64,000 nt of DNA from Sulfurimonas sp. HSL-1716. GTDB taxonomy: Bacteria > Campylobacterota > Campylobacteria > Campylobacterales > Sulfurimonadaceae. The notes beneath the pieces are model-generated. The model was not told the origin of the DNA. It saw only the letters and a list, made by a program, of their open reading frames with translations, and made no database searches. The DNA is taken from the NCBI RefSeq assembly GCF_039645975.1, contig NZ_CP147918.1:248001-312000 (forward strand). Direction: 5' to 3'. The position numbers and the translations under genes were made by a program. Each line of letters starts with the position of its first letter. Positions within the stretch are counted from its first letter, which is position 1. Shown here piece after piece: positions 26,716-34,653 of this stretch.

Positions 26716-27560
26716 TACGGTTGTTTATGGAGCTGACTAAGTTTCCTCTCTCGGCTGCGGTCACTCTTTCGGCACTATTGGCTTTCGTGTTGGCAGGAGG
26801 AAAAGATATAGCGCTTCTGCTGTGGTCTGTTTTGGCTGTGCTGCTTTTGGCTCTGGGAGTATCTGCTTTGAACCAGTATCAAGAAAGAGAGAGCGACGGG
26901 CGGATGCCCCGTACAAAAGGGCGTCCCATCCCTTCGGGCAGGATCACTCCAAACAAGGCGCTGACCGTTAGTGTAGTATTGATTGTCTCTGCATCGTTTT
27001 TGGTGTACCGCGAGCTTGGTTATACGGGTCTGCTTCTGTTTCTCTTCGTTCCTTTGTGGTACAACGGTCTGTATACGCACCTTAAACGGCATTCGGCTTT
27101 TGCCGCGGTACCGGGAGGCGTACTTGGCGTGATCCCGCCGGCTATCGGCTGGCTGGCGGCGGGGAGAAGTTTGGCCGAACCTGAATTTTTTGCTCTGGCA
27201 CTGCTCTTTTTTGTGTGGCAGATACCCCATTTTTGGCTGCTGATGGCAAAATACCAAAGCGATTACCGCGCTGCGGGATTTCCTACTGTCATTGAAGCGT
27301 TCGGGCCTGTCGGATTTCGCCGTGTGTTATTTGTATGGTGGATGCTGACAGTGTTCTGCGGTCTTTTTGCCGTAGTGATATTTGAAGTGCAGAACTTTGC
27401 CGTTTTGATGCTGCTGTCGTTATTGGTCATAGCCGCTATCGCCGCCGGAAGCAGGATGCTGTTCGTCTCTCTCACTCCGAGTCGTGCAGGGATGCTGTTT
27501 CATGGGATAAATCTTTTTTTGCTTGCAACAGTGGTGCTGCTTGGCATTGACGGATCGTGA
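26712..27560 (+). CDS. ctaB: Protoheme IX farnesyltransferase (heme O synthase)
   Basis: A 282-aa UbiA-fold membrane prenyltransferase converting heme B to heme O, the precursor of heme A. The first polyprenyl-binding motif NQYQERESDGRMPRTKGRP is intact and LWYNGLYTHLKRHSAFA is the second family motif. About eight helices. The ATG overlaps the subunit II stop. Heme A synthase (ctaA) is not in the window; it may lie elsewhere, or the enzyme may use heme O. Confidence 0.94.
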   Translation: MIRLFMELTKFPLSAAVTLSALLAFVLAGGKDIALLLWSVLAVLLLALGVSALNQYQERESDGRMPRTKGRPIPSGRITPNKALTVSVVLIVSASFLVYRELGYTGLLLFLFVPLWYNGLYTHLKRHSAFAAVPGGVLGVIPPAIGWLAAGRSLAEPEFFALALLFFVWQIPHFWLLMAKYQSDYRAAGFPTVIEAFGPVGFRRVLFVWWMLTVFCGLFAVVIFEVQNFAVLMLLSLLVIAAIAAGSRMLFVSLTPSRAGMLFHGINLFLLATVVLLGIDGS

Positions 27561-27581
27561 ACGCCGGGCGGATGCAAAAAT

Positions 27582-30200
27582 TTAAAATCTGCTGTTAAAC
27601 TCTTTTTTGATCTCTAAAAACCGATCCAGATTTTCAAAAAAGAGATCTATAAGAGAAGGGTCGAAGTGTCTGCCTTTTTCATTTTTAAAAAACTCCAGAA
27701 TATCTTCTAGCTTCCATGCTTTTTTATATACACGGTCATGGCCAAGAGCATCAAATACGTCCGCAACGGCGGTAATACGCCCATATATATGGATCTCTTC
27801 GCCTTTAAGCCCGTTGGGATATCCCATACCGTTCCACTTTTCGTGATGTGTATAGGCTACGATGGATGATGCCTGAAGTATCTCTTTGTTGGAGTGTTTA
27901 AGCATATCGTATCCTAAAGAAGTATGGGTTTTCATAACCTCGAACTCCTTTTTGGTCAGTTTGCCCGGTTTGTTCAGTATGCTGTCGGGTATACCTACCT
28001 TTCCGATATCATGCATAGGCGATGCCTGTCTTAAAAGCATTGCTTCTTCTTCATCCAGACCCGTGAGTTTTGCTAACAAGTAGGAGTACTCGGCGACTCT
28101 TTGTACATGGAGTCCCGTTTCTTTGGAACGAGTTTCTCCTATGGCGCCCATAGTCAGCACGACCTCTTTTTGAGTATTGATGATCTCTTCATTGAGACTG
28201 ATGATCTCTGTGACATCATGCATTACCTGAAGATGTTCGGTGACGTTTCCTTCCAGATCTAAGATCGGATAAAAGACCGTCTCCATTGTATATTCTGAGG
28301 CGTCTTTGGCGATGTTTGTCACTGTCTCTTTTACGATCTCTTTATTTTTAAGACGCTTTGTGATCTGCGAACAAAAGTGCTGTTCACGATATTTTTTATG
28401 ACGCAGCTGCGAGCAGTCCATGCCTATTAATTCGGGTAAAGTAGATTTGTGCAGTTTGCAAAGCGTATTGTTGGCATAGGTGATTATATTGTCCGTGTCT
28501 GTTTTTAAAATGGCAACGTTTGCGTTTACTGCTTCTTCATACTGTCTTATGTAGTATATTTGGTCATCGAGAGATTTTTTTGTGGAACTGAGTTCATTTT
28601 TTAAAATTTCCTTATACTCTTCAAGCTCCGTTATGTCGTTTCTAACGCCGATATATTCTTTGAAACTTCCGTCCTTGTTGTAGATCGGACTGATCTCCGT
28701 TAGGACATAATAGGGCTTTCCGTTTTTCTTTCTGTTTTTAACTACGCCTTTCCATATCTTTCCGGACCGTATGGTTTCCCACATCTCTTTAAATGCCTCT
28801 TTTGGCATATCAGGATGACGTAAGATATTGTGAGGTTTTCCAATGAGCTCCTCTTTAGTGTAGCCAGAGATCGTTTCAAGGTTTTGGTTCGTCTCTTTGA
28901 TAACCCCTTTTGCATCCGTGACGGAAAAGATAGAGACTTCATCTACGGCTCTTCTAAACTGTTCAAGATAAAAAAGATTTTCGTCAAGTTCTGCACTTGT
29001 TCGTGTAATGAGAGTTGTCAGAGCTTTGAAAGTGATATCTTTGGCATCTTTTTTGTTATAGGACGGTATATTTTTTTGTACTATTTTTTCGTTCGGAATT
29101 TTTTCGCTCAGTATCACGAGCGTGCTGGTGATATTTAAAAGGCTGTTGTTGTCGTTATTCATGTCGTGGAAAAACTCGCCGTACGTCACAAAACCGCTTG
29201 TCGGAGCTATTTTGTCAACGACGCAAATTTCGTCATTAAGGTATCTGCCGAGCATCATCCGGCGTCCTGTACAGCTGTATACGTAGACTCCTTCCATTTT
29301 GTAAGGATATTTTTTAAGAAGTTCGCCTTTATTGAACTCGTCGATATATTCGACATCTGCATATCCGAATTTTACTTTGACACCTTTTTCAAGACTGCCT
29401 GTAAGGGTGATCGAGCCGTCTTCATGTACAACAACGGGAGCACGGGCTACTTCCAGTCCGTCTTTATTATAAATAAAAGGAAACTCGATCCCCCTTACCA
29501 GCAAGTCATCTATGATCTCTTTGCCAAGATAGTGCTCATATATATCCAAAACAGGTCTGTCGTCAATCTCATAGAGCCTTGTTCCTTCGATCTTTGTGAT
29601 CGTCAGTTCTTTTCCGATGCTGCGCCAGTTGAACAGTGATTCTGTTTGAACCTGTAAAACATCCGAGTCGATCGCGGCAAAAGCCACATCGCAATGCTGG
29701 CATGAGCTTGAAAATATCTTACATTTGTTAAATTTAAGATCATCGGCCCCATTTCCGCCTGCAATGACCAAAGAGGGAAATGCTTGTGCGATCTGTTTCA
29801 AAAGCTTTTCGGAATCAAGAGTAAAAGTATTGGCAAAAAACAGTAAAAGTTTTGTTTTCTCCGTAATGAGTTCTTTGCTAAGACGCTCTAATATCTTCTC
29901 CGTAGAGAGATGACAGTAACTTTTTGATTTGACGATCGAATGTTCAAAGATGGAAAAAGAAACGGTTATGGCATTATCGACGATATTACCGTCTTGAACG
30001 ATACCGGCGGTGGATGAACCGATAATGGAGGACGAAGGTAAAAGAGTTTTTAACTCTTTTCTTACTTTTAAAAAATCTTCTTCCGTAACATTAGAGCTGA
30101 AGAGCTGAATAAGCACGGAGCTACTGTCGATTATTTGCTCATCAGTAATGAAATCGTATAAAGTTGCTTTATCTTCATATATATGGTTTAAAAGTTTCAT
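27582..30200 (-). CDS. FIST-PAS-PAS-HD-GYP signalling protein (probable c-di-GMP phosphodiesterase)
   Basis: An 872-aa protein. Residues ~1-375 are FIST_N and FIST_C sensory domains (IGSSTAGIVQDG; VYVYSCTGRRMMLG), thought to bind small ligands such as amino acids. Two PAS domains follow (~410-520, with GYTKEELIGKPHNILRHPDM; ~545-660). The HD-GYP output domain (~680-868) has LHVQRVAEYS, MHDIGKVGIPD and HHEKWNGMGYPNGLKGEE, all catalytic residues present. It should hydrolyse c-di-GMP and is probably cytoplasmic. Monocistronic. Confidence 0.93.
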   Translation of the reverse strand: MKLLNHIYEDKATLYDFITDEQIIDSSSVLIQLFSSNVTEEDFLKVRKELKTLLPSSSIIGSSTAGIVQDGNIVDNAITVSFSIFEHSIVKSKSYCHLSTEKILERLSKELITEKTKLLLFFANTFTLDSEKLLKQIAQAFPSLVIAGGNGADDLKFNKCKIFSSSCQHCDVAFAAIDSDVLQVQTESLFNWRSIGKELTITKIEGTRLYEIDDRPVLDIYEHYLGKEIIDDLLVRGIEFPFIYNKDGLEVARAPVVVHEDGSITLTGSLEKGVKVKFGYADVEYIDEFNKGELLKKYPYKMEGVYVYSCTGRRMMLGRYLNDEICVVDKIAPTSGFVTYGEFFHDMNNDNNSLLNITSTLVILSEKIPNEKIVQKNIPSYNKKDAKDITFKALTTLITRTSAELDENLFYLEQFRRAVDEVSIFSVTDAKGVIKETNQNLETISGYTKEELIGKPHNILRHPDMPKEAFKEMWETIRSGKIWKGVVKNRKKNGKPYYVLTEISPIYNKDGSFKEYIGVRNDITELEEYKEILKNELSSTKKSLDDQIYYIRQYEEAVNANVAILKTDTDNIITYANNTLCKLHKSTLPELIGMDCSQLRHKKYREQHFCSQITKRLKNKEIVKETVTNIAKDASEYTMETVFYPILDLEGNVTEHLQVMHDVTEIISLNEEIINTQKEVVLTMGAIGETRSKETGLHVQRVAEYSYLLAKLTGLDEEEAMLLRQASPMHDIGKVGIPDSILNKPGKLTKKEFEVMKTHTSLGYDMLKHSNKEILQASSIVAYTHHEKWNGMGYPNGLKGEEIHIYGRITAVADVFDALGHDRVYKKAWKLEDILEFFKNEKGRHFDPSLIDLFFENLDRFLEIKKEFNSRF

Positions 30201-30364
30201 TCAATTTTTCCGTTATAAATATATATAATAATATAATTAGTTTGTCAAACTCTTTAAAGTGCCGATCTTTCAGTATTCATGAGAGATCTTCAGGACAGAA
30301 AATCTGTTTATTCTTATTATTAATTTTTCATTATATCTTTATTATATATAAAAAATGCACCCTT
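30201..30364. other. AT-rich spacer before the FIST-PAS-HD-GYP gene
   Basis: A 164-base AT-rich gap holding the upstream region of the minus-strand HD-GYP gene and the 3' side of the AraC gene. No RNA gene or clear terminator is seen. Confidence 0.4.
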
Positions 30365-31264
30365 TTACGATCTATGGAGTTTGTGGACATCAGCTTTGGG
30401 AGGCAATCCGAACATACGCGAATACTCTCTGCTAAATTGCGAAGGACTTTCATATCCTACCTTGTAAGCTACTTGTGCTGCTTCGATGTTCTGTGACATC
30501 AAAAGTTGTCTAGCTTCTTGCAAGCGAAGGCTTTTTTGAAATTGTATCGGGCTCATAGCAGTCATTTTTTTAAAACTGTGGTACAAAGAGGATTCGCTCA
30601 TACTGAGTGAACGTGCCAGCTCTTTAATGTTAAGCGGCTGATTATATGCATCTTTTATCTTTGTTATCGCCTGCACGACATGCTGCTGGGCGCTCCCGTC
30701 GCGAACATATTGACGGATCACGTCACCGCCTTCATCACGCATAACGGTATAAAGGATCTCTTTAATGATTAAAGGGGATAGTACAGGAATATCTCGCGGC
30801 GAATCAACTAAACGAACTAAACGGGTAACAGACTCAAGTAGCTGCGGTTTCATCTCTCCAAAATACAGACCTCGTTTTGCACTCCCGAGCTGTCGTGGTG
30901 CGGGAGGCATCTCTTTTAATACTTCAAATATCTGCTCCATAGTAAAAGTGATAGTAAGGCCGATGTAGGGCTGCTCCGCTGATGCTGTAGCAACACGCAC
31001 CTGAGCGGGCATATGTATAGATGCTAAGAGGTACATCTCTTTATCATACGGGATCAATTCACCGCCAAGACCTACTTCTTTGCTGCCTTGAAGAATAATG
31101 CAGACAGAAGGTTCATAAAGCGTTGCAAGCATATCTGTCGGATCAGTTCTATAATAAAAAGTGAGCTGATCGATTTGTGTAGAAATAAGATTCTCACCTT
31201 TATATACTGACTGAATGATATCTTTGAGCTCTTCACGATAGTTTTGCATTGACAGAGTGTTCAT
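30365..31264 (-). CDS. AraC-family regulator with AraC_N domain
   Basis: A 299-aa transcription factor. The N-terminal AraC_N type ligand domain contains EPSVCIILQGSKEVGLGGEL; the C-terminal ~100 residues form two helix-turn-helix motifs (LNIKELARSLSMSESSLYHSFK; AAQVAYKVGYESPSQFSREY). It is divergent from the alcohol dehydrogenase operon at 31418 with a 153-base shared regulatory region, so it very likely controls that operon. The pairing resembles YqhC controlling YqhD in E. coli, which responds to aldehydes. Confidence 0.93.
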   Translation of the reverse strand: MNTLSMQNYREELKDIIQSVYKGENLISTQIDQLTFYYRTDPTDMLATLYEPSVCIILQGSKEVGLGGELIPYDKEMYLLASIHMPAQVRVATASAEQPYIGLTITFTMEQIFEVLKEMPPAPRQLGSAKRGLYFGEMKPQLLESVTRLVRLVDSPRDIPVLSPLIIKEILYTVMRDEGGDVIRQYVRDGSAQQHVVQAITKIKDAYNQPLNIKELARSLSMSESSLYHSFKKMTAMSPIQFQKSLRLQEARQLLMSQNIEAAQVAYKVGYESPSQFSREYSRMFGLPPKADVHKLHRS

Positions 31265-31417
31265 AGCATATCCATTTTTTTATCATTATACATCTCTTTG
31301 CAGAATTAGGCAAGTGTGAGGAAGAAATGTTCTATAAGAAATTACTATGTTGGAGTACAATTAAGTTATGACATTGCTTGATAAGCTGTGAAATGAAGGT
31401 TTTGAAGGAGTGTATAA

Positions 31418-32587
31418 ATGGAGACAAAATCTAATGACAAGTCCAGAAGAGACTTTATGAAACAAACGGCAATAGCAGGTGCAGGTTTAGTGTTTTCAAC
31501 ATCTACAAATTCATTCGCAAAGGAGCAAAAGATGAGTAATAATATAAAATCACGTGGCTACGCAGCAGTAGACACATCGGGAAAATTAAAACCTTGGAAG
31601 TTCGAGCGTCGTCCGGTGGGCGATAATGACGTACTAATCAACATCAAGTATGCGAGTATCTGCCACTCCGACATTCACCAGATGAAAGGCCATTGGGGAG
31701 CACAGCAGTACCCGCAAGTTCCGGGTCATGAGATAGTCGGTGTTGTTGCAGCGGTTGGCAAGAACGTTACGAAGTTCAAAGTAGGTGATCGTGCAGGAGT
31801 CGGGTGTATGGTAGACAGTAACCCTGAATGTGAAAGTTTTAAAAAGGGTGAAGAACAGTATTGCCCTCAAACCGTGTTTACTTATGGATACCCTGAAAAT
31901 AGCTCTCCTACGGGAATCTCACAAGGCGGTTACTCTACAAATATCGTCGTTAAAGAGCACTTTGTCGTACACATTCCTGAGAATATCAGCTTCCAAGAAG
32001 CAGCACCGCTGCTGTGTGCGGGGATCACTACATACTCTCCTATTATGAAGTTTGACGTTAAAAAAGGAGACAAGGTCGGTGTAGCGGGGATCGGCGGTTT
32101 GGGTCATATGGCCGTCAAGATCGCTGTCTCAAAAGGTGCAGAGGTCTATGCTTTTACCACATCTACCGACAAGGTCGATGACATCTTGAAATTCGGAGCA
32201 AAAGAGGCGGTCGTCGTCGATGACTTTTCAAAGATACACCCTTATGCAGGAACATTGGACTATATGATAAGCACGATCCCGTATAAACACAATATCGCAG
32301 CGTACATCTCGGCGGTGAAACCATTCGGGGTTTTCACTTACGTCGGTATGCCGGATCAATTCGAAATTATGATGAGTAACATCGGTCTTGCCGCAAGCCG
32401 TGTCAACTTTAACGCCTCTCTCATCGGCGGTATGCCGGAGACGCAGGAAGTCGTCAACTACTGTGCCGACAACAAACTTTACCCTCAAATCCAGATCATC
32501 TCAGCAGAGCAGATCAATGAAGCGTGGGAAAACGTTGTGAACAAAAAAGCACGTTACCGTTACGTCATCGATGCGGCGACATTTTAA
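31418..32587 (+). CDS. Zinc-type alcohol dehydrogenase with Tat-like leader and internal start
   Basis: A 389-aa MDR-family NADP(H)-dependent alcohol/aldehyde reductase of the YahK/CAD group. Catalytic zinc residues are in SICHSDIHQMKG and VPGHEIVGVV; the nucleotide motif is GVAGIGGLGHMAVKIA. The structural zinc lobe is eroded: DSNPECESFKKGEEQYC keeps only two of the four usual Cys. The N terminus has a Tat-like signal, SRRDFMKQTAIAGAGLVFS. An internal in-frame ATG at 31532 (Met39), where the catalytic protein normally begins, has its own AAAGGAG six bases upstream. Both starts look usable, giving exported and cytosolic forms. It leads a four-gene operon. Confidence 0.9.
   Translation: METKSNDKSRRDFMKQTAIAGAGLVFSTSTNSFAKEQKMSNNIKSRGYAAVDTSGKLKPWKFERRPVGDNDVLINIKYASICHSDIHQMKGHWGAQQYPQVPGHEIVGVVAAVGKNVTKFKVGDRAGVGCMVDSNPECESFKKGEEQYCPQTVFTYGYPENSSPTGISQGGYSTNIVVKEHFVVHIPENISFQEAAPLLCAGITTYSPIMKFDVKKGDKVGVAGIGGLGHMAVKIAVSKGAEVYAFTTSTDKVDDILKFGAKEAVVVDDFSKIHPYAGTLDYMISTIPYKHNIAAYISAVKPFGVFTYVGMPDQFEIMMSNIGLAASRVNFNASLIGGMPETQEVVNYCADNKLYPQIQIISAEQINEAWENVVNKKARYRYVIDAATF
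31519..31534 (+). promoter_or_regulatory. Internal ribosome binding site and start in the alcohol dehydrogenase gene
   Basis: AAAGGAG at 31519-31525 and ATG at 31532 lie in frame inside the gene, just after the signal-peptide region. The product from this ATG (MSNNIKSRGYAAV) has the normal length and N terminus of cytosolic YahK-type enzymes. Confidence 0.6.
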
Positions 32588-32602
32588 AAGGAGCCAAAGA
32601 CG

Positions 32603-33043
32603 ATGAAATATACAAACAAAGAAGAGTTTGACAAAGCAAATATGTTCGGGATGGGTGAACCGAATGTCAACTATGCACAATATTTCATAGGAGATTCATT
32701 TTTGAACTTCTTGGTAAAACCGGGTGAATCACCGATCTTTTTAGCAAACGTCACTTTTGAGCCGGGATGCCGTAATAACTGGCATATACATCACGCTAAA
32801 AGCGGTGGTGGGCAAATACTCATCTGCACGGCCGGTGAGGGTTGGTTTCAAAAAGAGGGTGAAGAACCTGTGAGCTTAAGTGAAGGTAGCATTGCAGTTA
32901 TTCCGACGGGAGTAAAACACTGGCACGGTGCAAAAAAGGATAGCTGGTTTAGCCACATCTCCGTTGAAGTTCCAGGAGAAGAAACCAGTAATGAGTGGCT
33001 TGAACCGGTAGCGGATGAGTACTATAACAACCTCAAAGGATAA
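32603..33043 (+). CDS. Cupin-domain protein
   Basis: A 146-aa single cupin. Motif 1 is NNWHIHHAKSGGGQILIC with two His and a downstream Gln/Glu position; motif 2 is PTGVKHWHGAKKD with a third His, so a metal site is likely. It sits 15 bases after the alcohol dehydrogenase with an SD (AAAGGAG) and is followed by a carboxymuconolactone decarboxylase-like gene, a pairing common in aldehyde/electrophile stress clusters. The specific substrate is unknown. Confidence 0.88.
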   Translation: MKYTNKEEFDKANMFGMGEPNVNYAQYFIGDSFLNFLVKPGESPIFLANVTFEPGCRNNWHIHHAKSGGGQILICTAGEGWFQKEGEEPVSLSEGSIAVIPTGVKHWHGAKKDSWFSHISVEVPGEETSNEWLEPVADEYYNNLKG

Positions 33044-33053
33044 AGGAGAGGGT

Positions 33054-33683
33054 ATGTTAGATACAAAACAGCAGGCTATCATCCCCATTTCTGTATTTAC
33101 GGCAAACGGTGATATGGAAAAACTAAAACCGGCTTTACATATAGGACTTGAATCTGGCTTGAGCGTCAATGAGATAAAAGAGATTCTTGTGCAGCTTTAT
33201 GCCTACTGCGGGTTCCCGCGAAGCTTAAATGCTATTCATACTTTTATGGAAGTGATGCAAGAGCGTGAAGCCAAGGGTATTAAAGACAATGTCGGTAAAG
33301 AGGCAACGCCACTACCAAAAGATATGGATAAAGATACCTACGGAGCCAAAGTACGCCAGTTGCTAGCAGGATGGGATAAAGAACCACCAGCACAAGGATA
33401 TCAACTTTTTACTCCCGTGATTGACACTTATCTGAAAGAGCATCTTTTCGCTGATATCTTTGCGAGAGATGTATTAACTCACCAAGAGCGCGAGCTGGTC
33501 ACCATTTCGGCATTAGCTGCAATGAACGGTACAGAGGGACAACTACAGTTTCATATGGGTGCTGCGATGAACACGGGCTTTACTGCTTCACAGCTATATG
33601 CATTCGTGAATGTATTGGATGTAAAAGTCGGGCATAAGGAAGCAAAAGTCGCCGGTCAAGTACTTAAACGTTTTACAAGCTAA
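33054..33683 (+). CDS. Carboxymuconolactone decarboxylase/AhpD-like family protein
   Basis: A 209-aa all-alpha protein containing two CMD-like repeats: VNEIKEILVQLYAYCGFPRSL, and HQERELVTISALAAMNGTEGQ with LQFHMGAAMNTGFTASQL. ATG 33054 is preferred because AAAGGAG stands just upstream; an earlier in-frame ATG at 33015 lies inside the cupin gene. AhpD-type CxxC is absent, so peroxidase function by that route is not supported. Likely cotranscribed with its neighbours. Confidence 0.88.
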   Translation: MLDTKQQAIIPISVFTANGDMEKLKPALHIGLESGLSVNEIKEILVQLYAYCGFPRSLNAIHTFMEVMQEREAKGIKDNVGKEATPLPKDMDKDTYGAKVRQLLAGWDKEPPAQGYQLFTPVIDTYLKEHLFADIFARDVLTHQERELVTISALAAMNGTEGQLQFHMGAAMNTGFTASQLYAFVNVLDVKVGHKEAKVAGQVLKRFTS

Positions 33684-33686
33684 AAA

Positions 33687-34115
33687 ATGAAACGATTATT
33701 AATCAGAGTACTTGCTTGTCTGTTGAGTATGATGCCGGCAGTTTCTGGCGATATGACAAAAGGAGGATATATGCAGATCAGTATTAACTCAAACGGACAT
33801 ACAACGGTTTTTCAACTAAATAATTCCGATGCTGCAAAAGAATTGTATGCACAACTGCCTTTACATGTAGAAGTTGAAAACTACAGTAACAATGAGAAAA
33901 TATTTTACCCTCCAAAAAAACTGCAAACAGGTAACACTCCTTTAGCAAATGCAAAGACAGGAACGCTTGCTTATTATGCTCCTTGGGGAAATGTTGTTAT
34001 GTTTTTCGGTGACTTTGGAACGGCTAGTGGATTATACGAACTTGGATATGTAGTGTCGGGTCAGGAACATATTAAAAATATGTCTGGAACTATAGAGATT
34101 AAAAAAGTCGATTAG
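33687..34115 (+). CDS. Cyclophilin-like fold protein with signal peptide
   Basis: A 142-aa protein whose ~60-residue centre (LYAQLPLHVEVENYSNNEK, then PLANAKTGTLAYYAPWGNVV and FFGDFG) matches the cyclophilin-like beta-barrel family (YjcO/TM1367-like) often found beside aldehyde reductases. The N terminus, MKRLLIRVLACLLSMMPAVSG, looks like a cleavable signal. It starts three bases after the preceding gene. Last gene of the AraC-controlled cluster; no isomerase activity is implied. Confidence 0.8.
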   Translation: MKRLLIRVLACLLSMMPAVSGDMTKGGYMQISINSNGHTTVFQLNNSDAAKELYAQLPLHVEVENYSNNEKIFYPPKKLQTGNTPLANAKTGTLAYYAPWGNVVMFFGDFGTASGLYELGYVVSGQEHIKNMSGTIEIKKVD

Positions 34116-34162
34116 TTCTTTTGATGATTGGATAAATTTTTTGGAAGTATTTAAAATAGATA

Positions 34163-34187
34163 AGTGGTGCGGACGAGAGGACTTGAA
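34163..34187. repeat. Left attachment site (attL), copy of the tRNA-Leu 3' end
   Basis: A 25-bp exact match to 43895-43919, which is the 3' end (CCA, acceptor and part of the T arm) of the intact tRNA-Leu gene. It is the residual att copy left by integration; the interval between the copies is 9.7 kb. Confidence 0.92.
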
Positions 34188-34222
34188 GGCACTAAATAAA
34201 CTAACTGATTTTTTACAAAAGT

Positions 34223-34314
34223 CCATAAAATAGGAGTAAAAGCACTTCTTGCAAATAATTAACCTCACAGAAAAAATTAATTTTGACAGCTAAATCTACA
34301 CAAAATCTGCACAC
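34223..34314. repeat. ~92-bp direct repeat, left copy
   Basis: Starts at CCATAAAATAGG and ends in the tandem 11-mers; by eye roughly four-fifths identical to 37151-37243. The pair brackets the restriction-modification block. Confidence 0.75.
34292..34313. repeat. Tandem 11-bp repeats, putative integrase arm site (left)
   Basis: AAATCTACACA followed directly by AAATCTGCACA, 105 bases inside the left att core. The same pair occurs at 37221-37242 and at 43829-43850, in the same orientation. Confidence 0.65.
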
Positions 34315-34517
34315 TTTTGCTAAAATATTATATTAGAGATAGTATCGTATTAAGGAATTTTTGAATATATGTAATTCGGAAGAAAACAATAGATGACTTT
34401 ATGGCGATTATGTAAAAGAAGTCAATTTTCTTGTTCTGAAAAATAAAATCAACTAAAAATAGACGCTTCGCTACAAAATCTCAAATGGGCTTTATTTATA
34501 AGCAGAGAAGCATCAAT

Positions 34518-34555
34518 ATATGCCAAAATATCTTGGCATATTGTCAATATTTTGG
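34518..34555. repeat. Overlapping inverted repeats upstream of the methyltransferase
   Basis: ATATGCCAA-N6-TTGGCATAT (34518-34541) overlaps a second perfect pair, CCAAAATAT (34523-34531) and ATATTTTGG (34547-34555). They cannot form together, so they could act as a switch in RNA or as paired operator half-sites. Confidence 0.5.
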
Positions 34556-34653
34556 ACGACATAAGTAATTTTAGATAAAATTCAAAAAAATAATATTATG
34601 AATGTCATGTTCATATATTAAATTAGATTTGTGAAAAGTGGGACAATAGAGTT

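Larger units (their letters stand above)
34188..34653. other. Left-end noncoding region of the element
   Basis: 466 bases with no credible gene. It contains the first copy of the ~92-bp repeat (34223-34314), the tandem 11-mer pair, and overlapping inverted repeats (34518-34555) about 100 bases before the methyltransferase gene that could be an operator or RNA hairpin. Confidence 0.6.

Noticed and set aside
34096-34233. 46-codon open frame running through the left att core
   Set aside because: It has no start codon and crosses a sequence explained as the tRNA-Leu end; a chance open frame of this length is common in AT-rich DNA.
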